64,000 nt of DNA from assembly GCF_001653235.2 (NCBI RefSeq), contig NC_035791.1, forward strand, positions 992,001 through 1,056,000, given 5' to 3'. Source of the stretch: Pochonia chlamydosporia 170 (lineage: Eukaryota; Ascomycota; Sordariomycetes; Hypocreales; Clavicipitaceae). Positions 1 to 12,200 of the stretch are shown one piece after another. A model generated the notes under the pieces. It did not search any database and had not been told where the DNA came from. It worked only from the letters and a program-made list of their open reading frames with translations. Position numbers and translations under genes: made by a program. Within the stretch, counting starts at the first letter, position 1; the number at the start of each line of letters is the position of its first letter.

Positions 1-2597
1 TAAACATTTTGGCACTGATTGATAGTGGGCATCAGAATGCGACGTGAAGTGAAGGTAGCAACAGTGCAACTTGACATGGCATGGTATTTGCTAGCAAGCA
101 GCATTCTGACTCGCCAATCCCATCAACACCATCAACCAATTGTCACCAATGGCTTTTTGGCATGACATTTTGACACGTCAACACCGACACCCCAGACTTG
201 GCACCCCAAAACCACTGGTCAATGCATCCCACGGGTACGAACCAAGGGATTCGACGCCGGCTATCGCTGTTTCTTTCTGGTTGTCGGAATCGTAAATTAC
301 GTAGCTATGTCTCAGGCATGCTCACTTGATCACGAAAAGAAAAATCTTGAAAGTCAGGGTCCAATGCAGCCTCGTTTTGCGACGAGGCACGACGCGATGC
401 AGTTCCAAGAATTCGGTCCAAGGTGAAGCCACCCGCCGGCAGTTTTTCGATAGTTGTGTCCATAGATACGAGATGGTCTGTGACGGGGAGGCACTGCGAA
501 CTAAAGGAGAGGGCATTCTGCGTCAGCGGCGATCAATAAAACACCAACAAGAGACGACTGGTACCTGGGAATGACGTCCTCTGGTGGTTGCCGATGTAAT
601 CCGACCAGTCAATAGTTGCAGATAGGACCAAATCGGTCGCCTCGCGCCTTATGGTGGCTTTTTGCTTTGCCTCTCTGTGATCTGTGGCAGAGGTCAGGTG
701 GCCCTCTCTCGTCCCGTTGCCAGTGATGGGCATTGAATTTTGTGACCTCATCGCTCCAGATGTCAGTTCGTGGCCAGCATTTCCCAAGCAAACCAGACTT
801 GAATGCAATTTGTTGTGAGAGCTCATTGCGCAGCTAGCGGCAGCAAGTGCTGACTCCAGCCAGGGGGAGAGGACTGGGCAGTTCCTGGTGAGGGCCAAGG
901 AAGGAGCGAGACAGCGAAAGTCAAGCACCCATCTGAATGAAGGAAGGAAGGAGGCTCCCACTCTCCCACTTCCCTCCTTCTTCCCTGCGCCGACCAGGCA
1001 ACACTGCCCCTTTCTAAGGCTGAAGTGAGAAAAATGCCCACACAGATGGTTCGCCAGCTTTGGCATCCACCATTACCACCAAACACAACAACGGCTCACG
1101 CCATCCACCCCCCCGACTGCGACTTTGCGACTGCCTCCAGTCCCGACATGTCCCTCGTCCCCACGGAATCAGAGGGCATGGGACCAAGGCCCGCCACGGG
1201 AACCAATGGCCCGTTGGGTGGCCCGGCGAGCCACCCCGTCTTGCCCTTTACTCCTTGAGCCTCTGACACTGATGATATGGGAGAACTGCAAGCCTCCCAG
1301 GCAGGACGCAGGCAGGACGCTGAGCAGTCGCCACTGGGATATGCAGGTCTTCGCAGCAACTCCGCATAGGACCAATCCACAGGACAGACTGTCACCGTCG
1401 CCCACCCATATGTCACAGGCGCCATCGCCATTGACCTACGGGCAGCTATGCCGAGGTGAGTCAATTCGCTGAACCGCATGACGCTGGGAGAGAGGACTAT
1501 TGGGAACGATATCGGTCGTCCTGTCCGATCCTTCAATCATCGGTTCCGACCATCCATGATGGGGTTCATGTTTGGGGAAGCGCTGGACAAAGGCTATGTC
1601 GACACACAAAACAACCAAACAGCACGAATTGGAACTCCGTACTGAACACAAGCAATCAGTACTTCGCGCTGGACTTTGGCTGAACAGAGGTCGAAAATTC
1701 TGGCCAACACCTGTTCCTCTCAGGTGCGGCCTCCCAAACGAGGAAGCCATAACGAATGAAGCCGCCCCCAAATTAGGCTGTCTATTTTCATACCACCTTG
1801 GCCACCAGGATCTTCAGCCCAGAGAGACCCAGGAGTTCGCGCTTGTTTCGAATCCCTACGACGAGATATCTGCTTGTGGCCGTGATTCCTCCTTGGCAAA
1901 TTTTAACGCCGTCTTATTTGTTCATACTGGCGGCATTGTGAACATTGATGCGGATGCAAATGCAAACAAAATGCTTTGCATTCTTGCGCCAGGTGTTCGC
2001 CTGCAAGAGGATTGACGATTGAACTGCTCGGATACACCCAGTTGAAGAAGGGCAAAGGGCACAGCCGCGAAGTCCATTGGATGGCTGCAGCCATCTTGGC
2101 TCCACTCCGGACAGGGAGTCATCAGCAAAGCCACGCCAGGACAGCCTTGACAGGCAGAAACGGGCCAGACCAGTTGACATTTTGGCGACCAGGGTGTACA
2201 CAATCGACGAAGGACAACTTGACATGACGAGGGGGGTGTAAGAGAGGGAACCAAACTAATGGACCAGACCCTTGTCCAAGGCGACCCATGTCTGGTTTGT
2301 CCAACCCACAGATGTCGATTTTAGTGCCATCCAAACCACTTACACCATCCATCACACATTATTTCCTCCATCATTATAAACATCTGTGATGCCCGCTCGG
2401 ATTCCAGGCAGCTAGAATTTCTCCCCTCATACCACATCCTCAGGCATTTTATACAGTTTGAAGAACCATTTCAAAAACTTTGCTTGTTTTGTACGAACAA
2501 GATCATCAGACGAGTGAACAAACAGTTTCTCTCATTGCGACTCGCCTGTTCAGCTGGCCCACCTCTTTGACCCGTCAGCGAAAACCCTCCCACCATT
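1..2597. other. Intergenic region, no gene recognised
   Basis: Several open frames of 60-177 codons occur on both strands, but they overlap one another, have low-complexity composition and show no recognisable domain or plausible spliced extension. I see no gene here. The right part (about 2400-2870) is pyrimidine-rich, as is usual upstream of filamentous-fungal genes, and probably belongs to the promoter and 5' leader of the gene starting at 2873. Confidence 0.5.
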
Positions 2598-2604
2598 TAT
2601 ATAG
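2598..2604 (+). promoter_or_regulatory. Candidate TATA box of the coiled-coil protein gene
   Basis: TATATAG lies about 270 bases before the ATG at 2873 and is followed by a C/T-rich leader. The position fits a long 5' leader. It is inferred from sequence alone. Confidence 0.35.
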
Positions 2605-2872
2605 TTCATCGATCGACGTTTCTTCGACTTGAACACTCTCACCTCTTTTCACTTCTACCGTCAAGGTCTCTTGATTGAAACCGCATATAACTCCCAGACA
2701 AGGCTACTCATCCCCCGCCTAGCCTCATCTCCACTGCTGCAACCGAGGCAGCACCACGTTCAGTCTGCGCAGGGCCAAGAGTCCTTCAGAGACACTTCAT
2801 ATCTAGGAATAGCCTCCTAGACACACAAACACACCCGTGCGAGCCGCACCCATACGTTTTACGACCAACACA

Positions 2873-3961
2873 ATGTGCACCACCGACGTCTTTACATACG
2901 TTTACCCCGACGGCCACAGGGAGACAGTGAGCAAGCCTTCGCTTTGCCCTGCTTCCCGCCATGGTCAGCCATGCTCCAAGAATGTTCTGTTCCAACATGG
3001 TTCAAAATCTGTACCATTTGGCCATACAGTCACCGCGCCCGCCTTTGTAGGCCCGGCCACCTACCCGCCTCTATACAACTTCCCGCCAACGCCGTCTTAT
3101 ACGCCTCGCACTTCTACTCCTACATACCGCTCTGGTGATGATTCAGACCGATCATATCACAGCTCATCCAGCAGCAGACGGAGGAGAGTCTACGTCGGCC
3201 CAAGATTGGAACCCAGCTCTGGCCATGGCGGACAAGGAGGCCGCACTGTACTTGTCCATAACCCACCTACCCCATCAACACCACCTCAAGCATTTACATT
3301 CCCTCGAACTGCCCCTTCGTCACCCAGCTTTCCACACAGCTCACCACTCGTCGTGGATGCCTCTCCTCGCGGGGCTTCATCACGACGACCCGTGATTGTG
3401 GACGAGAGACCGCGCAATGATCGCGACGGTGCCCGAATCCACATTGAGTTCCTCGACGGCGGGCGAAAGAAGAAGCACAGCCGCCAGACTTCCTCCACCA
3501 GCTCATACGATAGCCGGTACTCGTATGCCAGCGCCTCTGAAGATGATGAATTGCGCCGCCGCCGCCGTGAGGTCGAGGCTCTGCGTGCTGAGAACGAACG
3601 CCTGGAACATGAAGCAAAAATCCGCGAGCGCCGGCTGCATTCTCGCATTGCCAAGGCCAACGCAGAAATTGCAAGCCGCGAGGCCGTTCCTGTGCCTGCT
3701 ACCTCGAAGCGGTCTTCAACCGCGGCCAAGGCAACGCGCAATGTGGGAGAGCGAGAGCAAGAACTGCTTGACAGAATCCAGAATCTTGAGCTTAAGCAGC
3801 AGGCTCGAGAGGAGAGGGGACGGTCTGCTAAGCGGTCTGAGGAGGACGCTCAGAAAGAGAGACTAATGCAGCGAATGTTGCCGCGACGCCGGGCTACTGT
3901 TGGTCCCGGCAGCCGACGACCTCGTGTAGAATACACTGACGGAGTATATCGATGGGAGTGA
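2873..3961 (+). CDS. Conserved-looking Ser/Arg-rich coiled-coil protein of unknown function
   Basis: A 362-residue single-exon protein. The frame is open from a GTG at 2837, but the first ATG (2873, context ACAATGTG) is the likely start; it gives an N-terminus MCTTDVFTYVYPDGHRE of the compact type seen in Sordariomycete hypothetical proteins. Residues about 60-210 are Pro/Ser/Thr-rich and probably disordered, with an Arg patch near residue 100. Residues about 221-270 have the heptad-like, charged pattern of a coiled coil (ELRRRRREVEALRAENERLE), and a second charged helical stretch follows at about 295-340. No enzyme motif, signal peptide or membrane segment is visible. The basic C-terminus and lack of targeting signals suggest a cytosolic or nuclear scaffold-like protein, but the function is unknown. 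Confidence 0.85.
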   Translation: MCTTDVFTYVYPDGHRETVSKPSLCPASRHGQPCSKNVLFQHGSKSVPFGHTVTAPAFVGPATYPPLYNFPPTPSYTPRTSTPTYRSGDDSDRSYHSSSSSRRRRVYVGPRLEPSSGHGGQGGRTVLVHNPPTPSTPPQAFTFPRTAPSSPSFPHSSPLVVDASPRGASSRRPVIVDERPRNDRDGARIHIEFLDGGRKKKHSRQTSSTSSYDSRYSYASASEDDELRRRRREVEALRAENERLEHEAKIRERRLHSRIAKANAEIASREAVPVPATSKRSSTAAKATRNVGEREQELLDRIQNLELKQQAREERGRSAKRSEEDAQKERLMQRMLPRRRATVGPGSRRPRVEYTDGVYRWE

Positions 3962-5033
3962 GCGGGATGCTCAAGGGTCAAGCAATGAGCTTGTGTGATT
4001 TGTACTTTTATTTTGAACCAGACCAGACATTTTATCAATTTGGGACTACAGAACCGGAAAGCGAGCGATTGAATTTTGAATTTTTGGATACCAGGCAACG
4101 GATACGGATATGGATAAAGGACAGGAACAGGATAGACTTGAAAATGAAAGACCATGAGTTTCTCATGAGTTGTACTACTACAGAATCTTTGCCCGGTTGT
4201 ATTATGTGACTTGAATGTGCGTGGCAATGACTGCAAGCTCCCAAGCTGTTTCTTTGTTTCTCGCTGGGGAAGGTAAATCACCGCATCCAGGAAGAGATGA
4301 CGACTGAACAAAGCACACGCAATGCCGTCAATTGCACCAGCAAAGAACACACGCTGTTGTCAGTGACTGTACCACTCCATCGTCAATCACAACTCACTTC
4401 ACCACCACACCAGCTGAGATGCTCGCACACCCACCACAACATGAATGCCAATGCAGGATGCCTTCCTTGTCTGCAGGACGTCCTGCATAAGTCCACCCAC
4501 TTGCACCCACTTGCACCCACACGCCGCCAATTACGAGTGCCAAAAGGGGACCGACACACCCGTTGAGTCACTGCCTGGGATGTCTTCTCTGTCACCCGTG
4601 ATCTGGCGTCTTGCAGGGTCCGTTTCTTGCCGACATGCTGCATTGTAACTTCAAACACAAAGAACTTTGTCTGTCCTCAACGAAACTTGACGAGACGAAG
4701 ATTGATGGAGTGCCCCGCACTTCACTTGGCAGGAGGGTATCGATAAGCGGAGGGCCAGAAAAGTTGCGTCTTGGCGGACATGACATGGAAGCAAATGCCC
4801 CACCACTGCTGCCTGCGTGGACTGAACTTCAAAGTGTAAGAAGTCAGATCAAGTCTGGTCTGGTTCGTGGAGTAAATCTAGTCGTCTCGCATATCCGTGT
4901 CACTGCAAACTATTCAGTTCGGCACGGTTCGGTATCATTGCACCTGTGAATATCGTGGCAGCTGCGCATCTTGTACGCTCTGAAACGCAGTACACGCCGC
5001 ATTCTTTGTTTGCAAAAGCGCGTGATAATATGT
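3962..5033. other. Intergenic region
   Basis: About 1.1 kb downstream of the coiled-coil protein. It contains short direct repeats (CCACTTGCACC repeated near 4495-4520) and C/A-rich low-complexity tracts. No gene is recognised. Confidence 0.4.
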
Positions 5034-5197
5034 TCATGCCCGACACGACCCTCCTGCTTTTTTGTATCCTTGAACTTTATCTGCAGTGTTGCTCTTTGTG
5101 TATTGTTGTTGATGAGGTGGGTAGACTGGCGGCATCGGAAGGTTGCCGTTTGGGTCGGGTGACACTGGGTTTTGGGACAGGGGTTGAAGCCCGGCAT
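5034..5197 (-). pseudogene. Possible small protein gene with a one-base frame break
   Basis: On the minus strand an ATG at 5197 sits in a good fungal initiation context (CCAAAATGCC), after a C/A-rich leader and a TTTAAATA element about 220 bases upstream. The frame starts MPGFNP. A different frame then reads NPVSPDPNGNLPMPPVYPP and ends in TGA at 5034, and this part has convincingly protein-like composition. The two frames join if one base is missing in the C run near 5180; the restored length would be 54 residues. This may be a real frameshift, an assembly indel, or chance in a C-rich leader. I do not recognise a family. Confidence 0.3.
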
Positions 5198-5693
5198 TTT
5201 GGAAATGGATAAATTGGGGGTTTGGGATGGATTAGAGTGCTGAGAAGGGATGGTTGCATGCGTGGATGTGGATGGTATGGATGGTATGGTGGGGGGTGTT
5301 GGATAGAGGTGATGTGTATGTTGTACAAGTTGATGAATGAGGTTGTGTTGGCTGTTATGCTGTGAGGGTGTAAGTGGACTTGACATATTCAATGTTTAGT
5401 TCAAGCTGATGATGGGTGTATTTAAACAAGGGAAAGGTAGTGCGTATCGCGATGTATGCTGAGGCATATCAAGCTGTGTTGGCGTGTACTTAGATATCAG
5501 CTGAGCAAGTACATTTTAACCACAGACTGTATTTGAAGTTGCACTATCAAGCTGCGAGGATATGGAAATGTCAGGTTAGTTTAGATTCACCTTCCGGTAC
5601 AGTTGATCCACAACACACAGCAAGACTATGTAAGTATACAACAAAGCAACCATTATAAGCAATATCTAAACCAACAATCTATCTATCAACCCA
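5198..5693. other. Intergenic region, minus-strand leader and promoter
   Basis: The minus strand is C/A-rich with GATGGTATG-type repeats (5272-5290) and a TTTAAATA element near 5420, consistent with the promoter and leader of the possible small gene at 5034-5197. No other gene is seen. Confidence 0.35.
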
Positions 5694-6811
5694 CTACTTA
5701 CGCCCAGAAAGCTCCAAAAAGTGATCCACAACCGAAACAACCTGCTCCTCATAACTCTTAAACTCAATACCAAAAGCCTTCCCTGCCTTGGCACTATCAA
5801 CCCTCGACACCGTCGTTGGCGGCGGCGCAATACCATCAAATCCAAACACCCCATCCGCATACTCTTTCGGATACCGCCTCTTAATAATCTCAAAGGCCTC
5901 CGCCCAATTAATCATCCCAAAGTCCGGTCCCGCCGCCAAAAAGTCCTGCCCACCCTCAATCTTGCCATCCAGTGCGAGGACATGCATCTTCGCAACGTCG
6001 TCGACATGGACGCTCGTTCCGTTGAGAGGGTAGTCGCGCGCATAGCCTAGCACAGGACCCATTAACAAGCCATTTGTGCCCTTGGCAATGGAACTTGCTT
6101 CCGTGACGGTCTCGTCGCGTCCGAGCACAAATACCGGCATGATGTTGATGACGTCGAATGCGGGTTTGTTGGCTGCGATGAAGTCTTTGCTTGCTTGGTG
6201 GGCGAGGGCTTTGGAGGCAGAGTAGGCGGCGAAGTCGTTTGCAAAGGGACCCTTGGTGGCTACTTCGAGTGTGTTTTCTACATTTGTTAGCTGACTTCAT
6301 TTGACGAAGAGTGTTGGAGACTCACCATCAACGACTTTACCACTTGCAAGACGGGCACTGCTCGCGATTGAAGCTACACTAGCCGTGATTACTACCCTTT
6401 TTATTCCTGTAGTCTTCACCGCGGATTCCAAGATCCCCACCGTTCCCTGGATGGCGGGCTGAATGAGAGAAACCTCATAGTCTGTTCCCTTGGTGTTGCC
6501 TGCCAGCGGGGACGCAACATGCACAATGTACTTGACTCCCTTGACTGCTTCGTCGTATGCGCCTGGGACGGTGATATCCGGAACGATGAAGCTGCTGAGT
6601 TGCGATTTGTACTTTTGCACGGAGGGCAGGGCGGAGATTCTGTCGAAGCCGGCTTGGTTGCGGACGGCGGCGCGGACAGTGTAGCCTTTTTCGAGGAGGA
6701 TGGTGAGGGTTTTGAAGCCAATCATGCCAGTGGCACCGGTTATCTGAGTTGTTAGCGGGTTTGTCTGTCGGTTGGACTCGAAGTACATACGAGGACGAGG
6801 TCTCCAGCCAT
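5694..6811 (-). CDS. NAD(P)-dependent epimerase/ketoreductase of the extended SDR type
   Basis: Three exons on the minus strand: 6791-6811, 6326-6743 and 5694-6277, with introns GTATGT..CAG and GTGAGT..TAG, giving 340 residues. The protein has an N-terminal Rossmann nucleotide motif ITGATGMIG (residues 8-16) and the catalytic pair YSASK (Tyr165, Lys169). This is the pattern of dihydroflavonol-4-reductase-like and GRE2-like reductases, which reduce aldehydes or ketones with NADPH. No signal peptide is present, so it is cytosolic. The gene is divergent from a Zn2Cys6 regulator (start 7360) across a 548-bp shared promoter that holds a phased CCGC motif array, so the regulator may control this reductase. 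The substrate cannot be told from sequence. Confidence 0.9.
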
Positions 6812-7359
6812 TGTGTGTTGTTCAATGTGGCTTGTTGGGATATAGCAATATGATGCTGTTTTGTGCTTGATTGTGTTGCTGTATGTTTCTGTATATGAGA
6901 CTGTCTACAAGGTAATTGGAATGAGTGAATGCTTCTCATTGACACTCCGAGTCTTTATATATTCTGGCTGTGTAGTTCCGTCATGGCTCGGCGTTTGACG
7001 CATTGATAAGCATCGGGCCATTGCAATACAAGCCGTCGAACGTATTCGGCCACGTTGGTCATTTCGGCAATTCCATCATCAGAATTGGAATGATTACTCT
7101 TCATTCTGAGTTTGTTTTGTGTTGAAACCTCCCAAACAATTATTAATGTTCCTGTGGCTTGCCGCCAACCTCGGCATACGCAGCATTTTAATCAACGATA
7201 AATTGTCCGAAATGCCGCCAAATATCCGCATAATCCCGCAAAGTACCGCACCCACACTCAGCCCTACATATAACCCCACTTAATGCCGCAAATGTCCGCA
7301 ACGCCGCATAAGACCACCTCCCATCTCATCTCTCTGGCTTCAACACCAAATTCGTCATC
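6812..7359. promoter_or_regulatory. Divergent promoter with clustered CCGC motifs
   Basis: This is the shared promoter of the reductase (minus) and the Zn2Cys6 regulator (plus). Between 7207 and 7308 there are CCGAA (7207), CCGCC (7215) and CCGCA at 7226, 7236, 7246, 7286, 7296 and 7304. Most neighbours are exactly 10-11 bases apart, and the 7246-7286 gap is 40. An ATATAA element lies at 7268-7273. CCG triplets are the classical half-site of Zn2Cys6 proteins, so an autoregulatory operator array is a reasonable inference. Confidence 0.55.
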
Positions 7360-9160
7360 ATGTCCGCAGAGACCGTATCTTCAGTATCGCTATCCCCGTA
7401 CTCGTGCGTGGGATGCCGCGAGGCAAAGAGGAAATGTGATCGCATCCACCCGGAGTGTACGCTCTGTGCTCAGTAAGCACCTCCCTCAAACAAATCGCAA
7501 TCCACATCTCATCGAGAATTCTAGAAAAAACATCCCATGTTCGTATCCTCATCGTCGGAAACGAAGGGAATTACGGAAACCGCCCGATGTATCGTCACCA
7601 ACTTCCAGCAGCAATGTAGCCAGTCCGGAGTCATCTTTGGGCAGGCGGCCTGTGCCTGTGGTGTCTGCTGCAGCAGCTACCTTGTTGGCCGAACGCTTCA
7701 TGGACCCTGAGCTGTTTTCTCTTGCGCAGCTTGAACTTCCCACGCTGAATCTAGAGTCTCTCGTCACGGAAGAAGTGGAAGGTTTGGTGGGCGACGTGCG
7801 AAAAATTCAGGCCACAGGCCAATTTTTCTTCGAGACAGTCCATTCATGGATGCCTATTGTTTGCAAAATCGGCTTCTCGCAGTCTCTTCTCAAAAGAATG
7901 ACGCACCAGAGGGCAGAGTTCTTCCTGCTGGTACTGTCAATGAAGTTGTGTAGTTCTCGTGTCACAGAGGCCAGAAGCCATTTTTACCAACTCGTCAGAC
8001 AGTATTACGCTGACCTTGAAAGATCGGGAGTCATGTCTCTCTTGGTGCTTCAAGCAGGCGTTCTTATTGCCCTGTATGAAATGGGCCATGGCCTCTACCC
8101 TGACGCATACCTCTCCGTTAGCGAATGTGCTCGATATGGCGCTGCCCTGGGTGTCGATAAAACCATCGTGTCTAGAGGGGCGACGAACACCAAGTGGCCA
8201 GATTTGGAAGAGGCTCGCCGAGTGTGGTGGTCAATTTTGGTCCTCGATAGGTGAGCTCTTATTGCCTACGATCCGCAATCGATCGTATTGACATGTATAG
8301 ATTCATGAATCTTTGCGATCCGATGCGCCATCTCGTAACGGCGGACCCTGATTCAACCAGTTATCTGCCCATTGACGATGAAGAATGGGACTCGGGCGTA
8401 AGTTCTTCCCAATCCACATGATGACATCCTCATTAACCCTATAGACCTCTGGCCCTGAAAACGCATTCATGCTCGGATCCGCCATCAGCCTTCGACTCGG
8501 CAGGTTTGCTCGCTTCGCCCAGGCCGCGCATCTTCTCTCGCAGGTCTTGCACCAAGTAGCAGACAAGTCCAGCGACACGACGCAACTACGACGAACCATC
8601 TTTTCCCTCGTTAACGTGTCGAGAATAGAAGCAGACATGAGGCAATTGGAATTCTGCACACAAATGGCAGTCTGCTATAGGTATGCTTTCCCTCCAATGA
8701 CCCATAGCACACGCTTACAAGACAGTGGTATTCTTCTCCTCGACCACCCAACACTGCTCCCTGCTTCTCATTCCAGAACAGATGATTTGTCAAACGAAAC
8801 CTCATCCATTCTCCAGAGCGCTCTCAAAATGTCTCTGTACTTTTCGGACGCCTTCGTTGCAAGGGTATGCGATTTGATATCCCCGTTCCTGCTATATCTC
8901 ATGTACAAAGTGACGTCTGTGTGCATGAGGCGTAGTTTTGGCCAGGGCTCGGAGTCACTGGACGTGCGGAATGCGGAGGCCATGAGGCTTTCGTTGAAGT
9001 ATTTGAGCCGGAGGTGGCTTGCTGCTGGTATGTGAATTTAGCCTGTGGGGAATTAGACTGACTCTTCTTAGATGTTTATTTGTCGCTGTTGGACCGGCTT
9101 GATGTGTTGTTGATGACGCAGCAGTGTGGGAGTGCTTTGCAGTTTCGGCCTGGGACGTGA
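7360..9160 (+). CDS. Zn2Cys6 transcription factor with fungal-specific regulatory domain
   Basis: Six exons: 7360-7472, 7525-8250, 8301-8397, 8445-8680, 8726-9027 and 9072-9160, giving 520 residues. The binuclear zinc cluster is Cys16-x2-Cys-x6-Cys-x6-Cys-x2-Cys-x6-Cys; its last Cys comes from exon 2, and a basic tail HRRKRR follows. The middle region has the hydrophobic helices typical of the fungal transcription-factor domain (for example EEARRVWWSILVLDR). The 45-nt intron at 8681-8725 is a multiple of three and contains no stop, so it could also be retained. It acts in the nucleus, and its promoter carries the CCGC array shared with the divergent reductase. It ends 128 bases from the convergent TPR-protein gene. 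The target pathway is unknown. Confidence 0.88.
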
Positions 9161-9288
9161 ACCATGTGGCCGTCTGAAATAATCATGTATGAATGGGTAT
9201 CCAAAGGAAGAACAACACGAGGCGTTGAGTTACCCTGACTGCTTGAAAGATGGACAGCATGCATTTGGTACAAGTACTTCCATGCACC

Positions 9289-12200
9289 TCATCGCCTCTG
9301 TTGCTTCACCCACCGCCCCTTCAACGCAGCATGGTAATGCTCGGACTCTCCAAAGATAACAGCTTGAGCTTCCAACACCTTTCGCTTCGGAGCCTCGGTG
9401 GGATCAGAGTGGAAAACAGACGAAGTTTCTTTCCTAAGGACCTGTATACACCTGCAAGACCTCTCATCGCAATACATGTTACACGACGGCGGACGGCCCT
9501 TGACCGACCTCCATTCCAAGGAGCCAATGATGAATGCACCCCTATCAGAAGTCTTCAACGCATTGATACATGGTTTGCTAGCAATAAGCAGCCTCGATCC
9601 GGATGGAATATTAGTAGGCTCAATAGGGTTCTTGGTCTTTGCTTTCGGCCTGATGATGGACCCGAAGCCACTGCCGAGAATGACCAAAGCGTCCATCGAG
9701 TTCACCAGATCCCACCACGAAGCTTCGTGGTCATTATCGCGAGGTACTTCTCTCTGCAACATTTGACCTGACCGCATAAGAAGATCAGAGTATTCCCAGC
9801 CTCTAAGCCCGCATTTCTGCGGCCAAAGCGCCGAAGTCTTTCTTTGCACCACAACACCATCTCTCAGTGCTCGGAAGTCTCGAAGTGTATCCTCCACAAC
9901 ATCTGAGAATGTCTTTGTTTTTGTGCCTTCCGCCCAGAGCGCAAGTTTGCAGTTCTCGGGATGTTTACAGACTCGCCGTGCTTCAATACCTCCATCCGCT
10001 GACGGTTCGGCGTATGGCAATAGCGGCCATTTGCCTTCCAGTGTCGCGCAGCCGGACCTTCGTCGATCCTGGATATGAGGCTTGGACAGATAGGATAGCA
10101 CAAGGTGAAGTACCGCACTCAGTTCCGACACGAGCCATGCGGACTTTGTTTCTCCGTCGTAAATGATGGTTGGCTGTCGTTGAGCTTCATCCACCAAGTC
10201 GTGGTATCCTCGGCCCTCAAGCGATACTCGCAGCGTTTTCGACAATTGGTACTTTGCAGCAAAGGCCAACGTAAAAACTCCCTTCACGTTGATGCTAGGG
10301 GAGATTGTACCCTCGTTTGCGAATTCTATTCTCGGCGGCGCAAGTGGAAATCCTGGTTGCGAGCTGCCATTTGCCTTTGAGTTCACCAGTTCCATAGTGC
10401 CTAGGAGCACCTCTGCTTCTGAGTAATACCCAAGAAATGTCCTCCGCCCTGATAGGTCGTTTAAGTCGTAGTCCTCAAGAACTGCCATGGACTTATTGCT
10501 ACCTGCGACGTAGTCGTCATCGTCAACCCCAGCGCAGTGCCACTGGACGCCATTCTTCAGTGTCTTCGTCGGGTATAAGGCGATGCCTGGTCCGCCTAGG
10601 ATGGTGGCTCCTCCGCCAACATCTATCTGGGTGCGAATATCTGCGAGGCCAACCATCAGATCGAATGGTATCTCCAGCCCTACACCTTCCTTGCGCTTGG
10701 ATATAGGGAATCCGTAGGCTAGGACAGCACCCGGGAAAAGTCGATGCCAGCAACTGGAATCACTCTCCAGCCCACCTGCGTCGTGTGCTAAGTTCTCAAT
10801 TGCAATCTTCTTGGGCCGGATCTCAATTAATCCAGAGTCAGAAACGTGCACGTTCGCTGTCGATAAGGTTAGAACATTTTTCGTAGGAAGGGTGAAGACG
10901 GCGGTGAGCCACGAAAGTTGTTGGATCAGTTGAGCGACATTTGGCCGCGAACCAGATACTGAAAAAGAAGTATACAGAGCATTTTCCCGCTTCCCGCCTG
11001 GGCTCGCTTCTTCAACAGTGATATAAAAATCTTCCGAGAGCCTAAATGGAGCTGGAGAAGTTAGACTTCAAACAAGGCAGTACACGGGAGCTTCTGCGGC
11101 TATTCCTGAGAAACACTTACACGAGACTGCCACAGAGTCTTTTAAGAACGTTATAAGAAAGTCGAGAAGCGCTGAGGAGCCCCATACATTCTTCATGAAT
11201 TCACCGCAAGTGTTTGTTTCAGCACGTGTTGGTGTTCCAGTGAGAGTGACGACGGAACGAAGATCGAAGCCAGGTTCCAGCTCCTGTTCACAGAACTCCC
11301 GCATATTCCAGTATACTTTACATGTGCGCTGGAAATTGCTGCCAACGTTGGCGGAGTTAGCGTGCTCAATAACATGACGAATGTCTTCAACTGTTGGAGT
11401 CGACTCAAAATCCAATCTTGTACTCTTTGACTGCGGCACAACCTGGTTGATGGAATCGGGCGACGCAACGTCTCCACCCTCAAGGAAAACAGACGTGGTT
11501 GGACCACCAGCTGTATCAGCGCCAGCAAGAGGCGGATAGTCAATAGCCATATCTAGCTGATCCATTTGCATACTTAGCAATACTTGCAGATTTCGATCTG
11601 CAATGTCCCAAGCAGCTCTTACATCGGGAATAAGAGCCAAGGCCACCCGTGCAAGATCCACGGCAGAGCTGAGATCGACTGTTGAACGGGTTCGTTGATA
11701 TCGTGTACCCAGCCAGGCTGCGAGGTTGATCAATATATTGGGCCGTTCAGGGTGATCTTGGGGTATGATGCCCGATGCCCTAGTTTCGAGATTGATCGCT
11801 TCATCAAGATCTGCCCACGAGCCATTATGCCCAAAGCGAATATGTAGCCGGCTTGCAAGATTCGTTAATGCTGTCGCAAGATCATTATGCCCCTCTGGTG
11901 TCAGACTAAGTGCCTCGCGTGCCAACTGGATGGCATAATTCAGGTCATCTAGAGATCTCGTATGCTTATACAGCATAGTATGCCAGGACCCAAGGTTTGC
12001 TAAAACTGTAGGTCGATATTGGTGGTCCGGGGGAGTAACATTCAACGCTTCCCGTGCAATTCCAACGGCACGAGAAAGATAACTTGGAGAAGCTCCCCAT
12101 AGAAATTGGATACCAAGCCAGGCCGCGAGGTCATTCAAGATGGCAAGTCGATCAGGGTGGTCTTCAGGTGTCGCTTTCAGGGCTGCATCAGCAACCTCAA

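Noticed and set aside
533..1066. 177-codon minus-strand frame
   Set aside because: It is overlapped by other frames on both strands, has mixed low-complexity composition, and shows no domain, signal or plausible splicing.
3286..3741. Minus-strand frames of 151 and 126 codons
   Set aside because: They lie wholly inside the coiled-coil protein gene and reflect its Arg/Ser codons.
10851..11068. Separate genes for the TPR half and the C-terminal half
   Set aside because: The acceptor CTCCAG at 11052 joins both frames in phase, and the second half has no ATG of its own near its conserved start.
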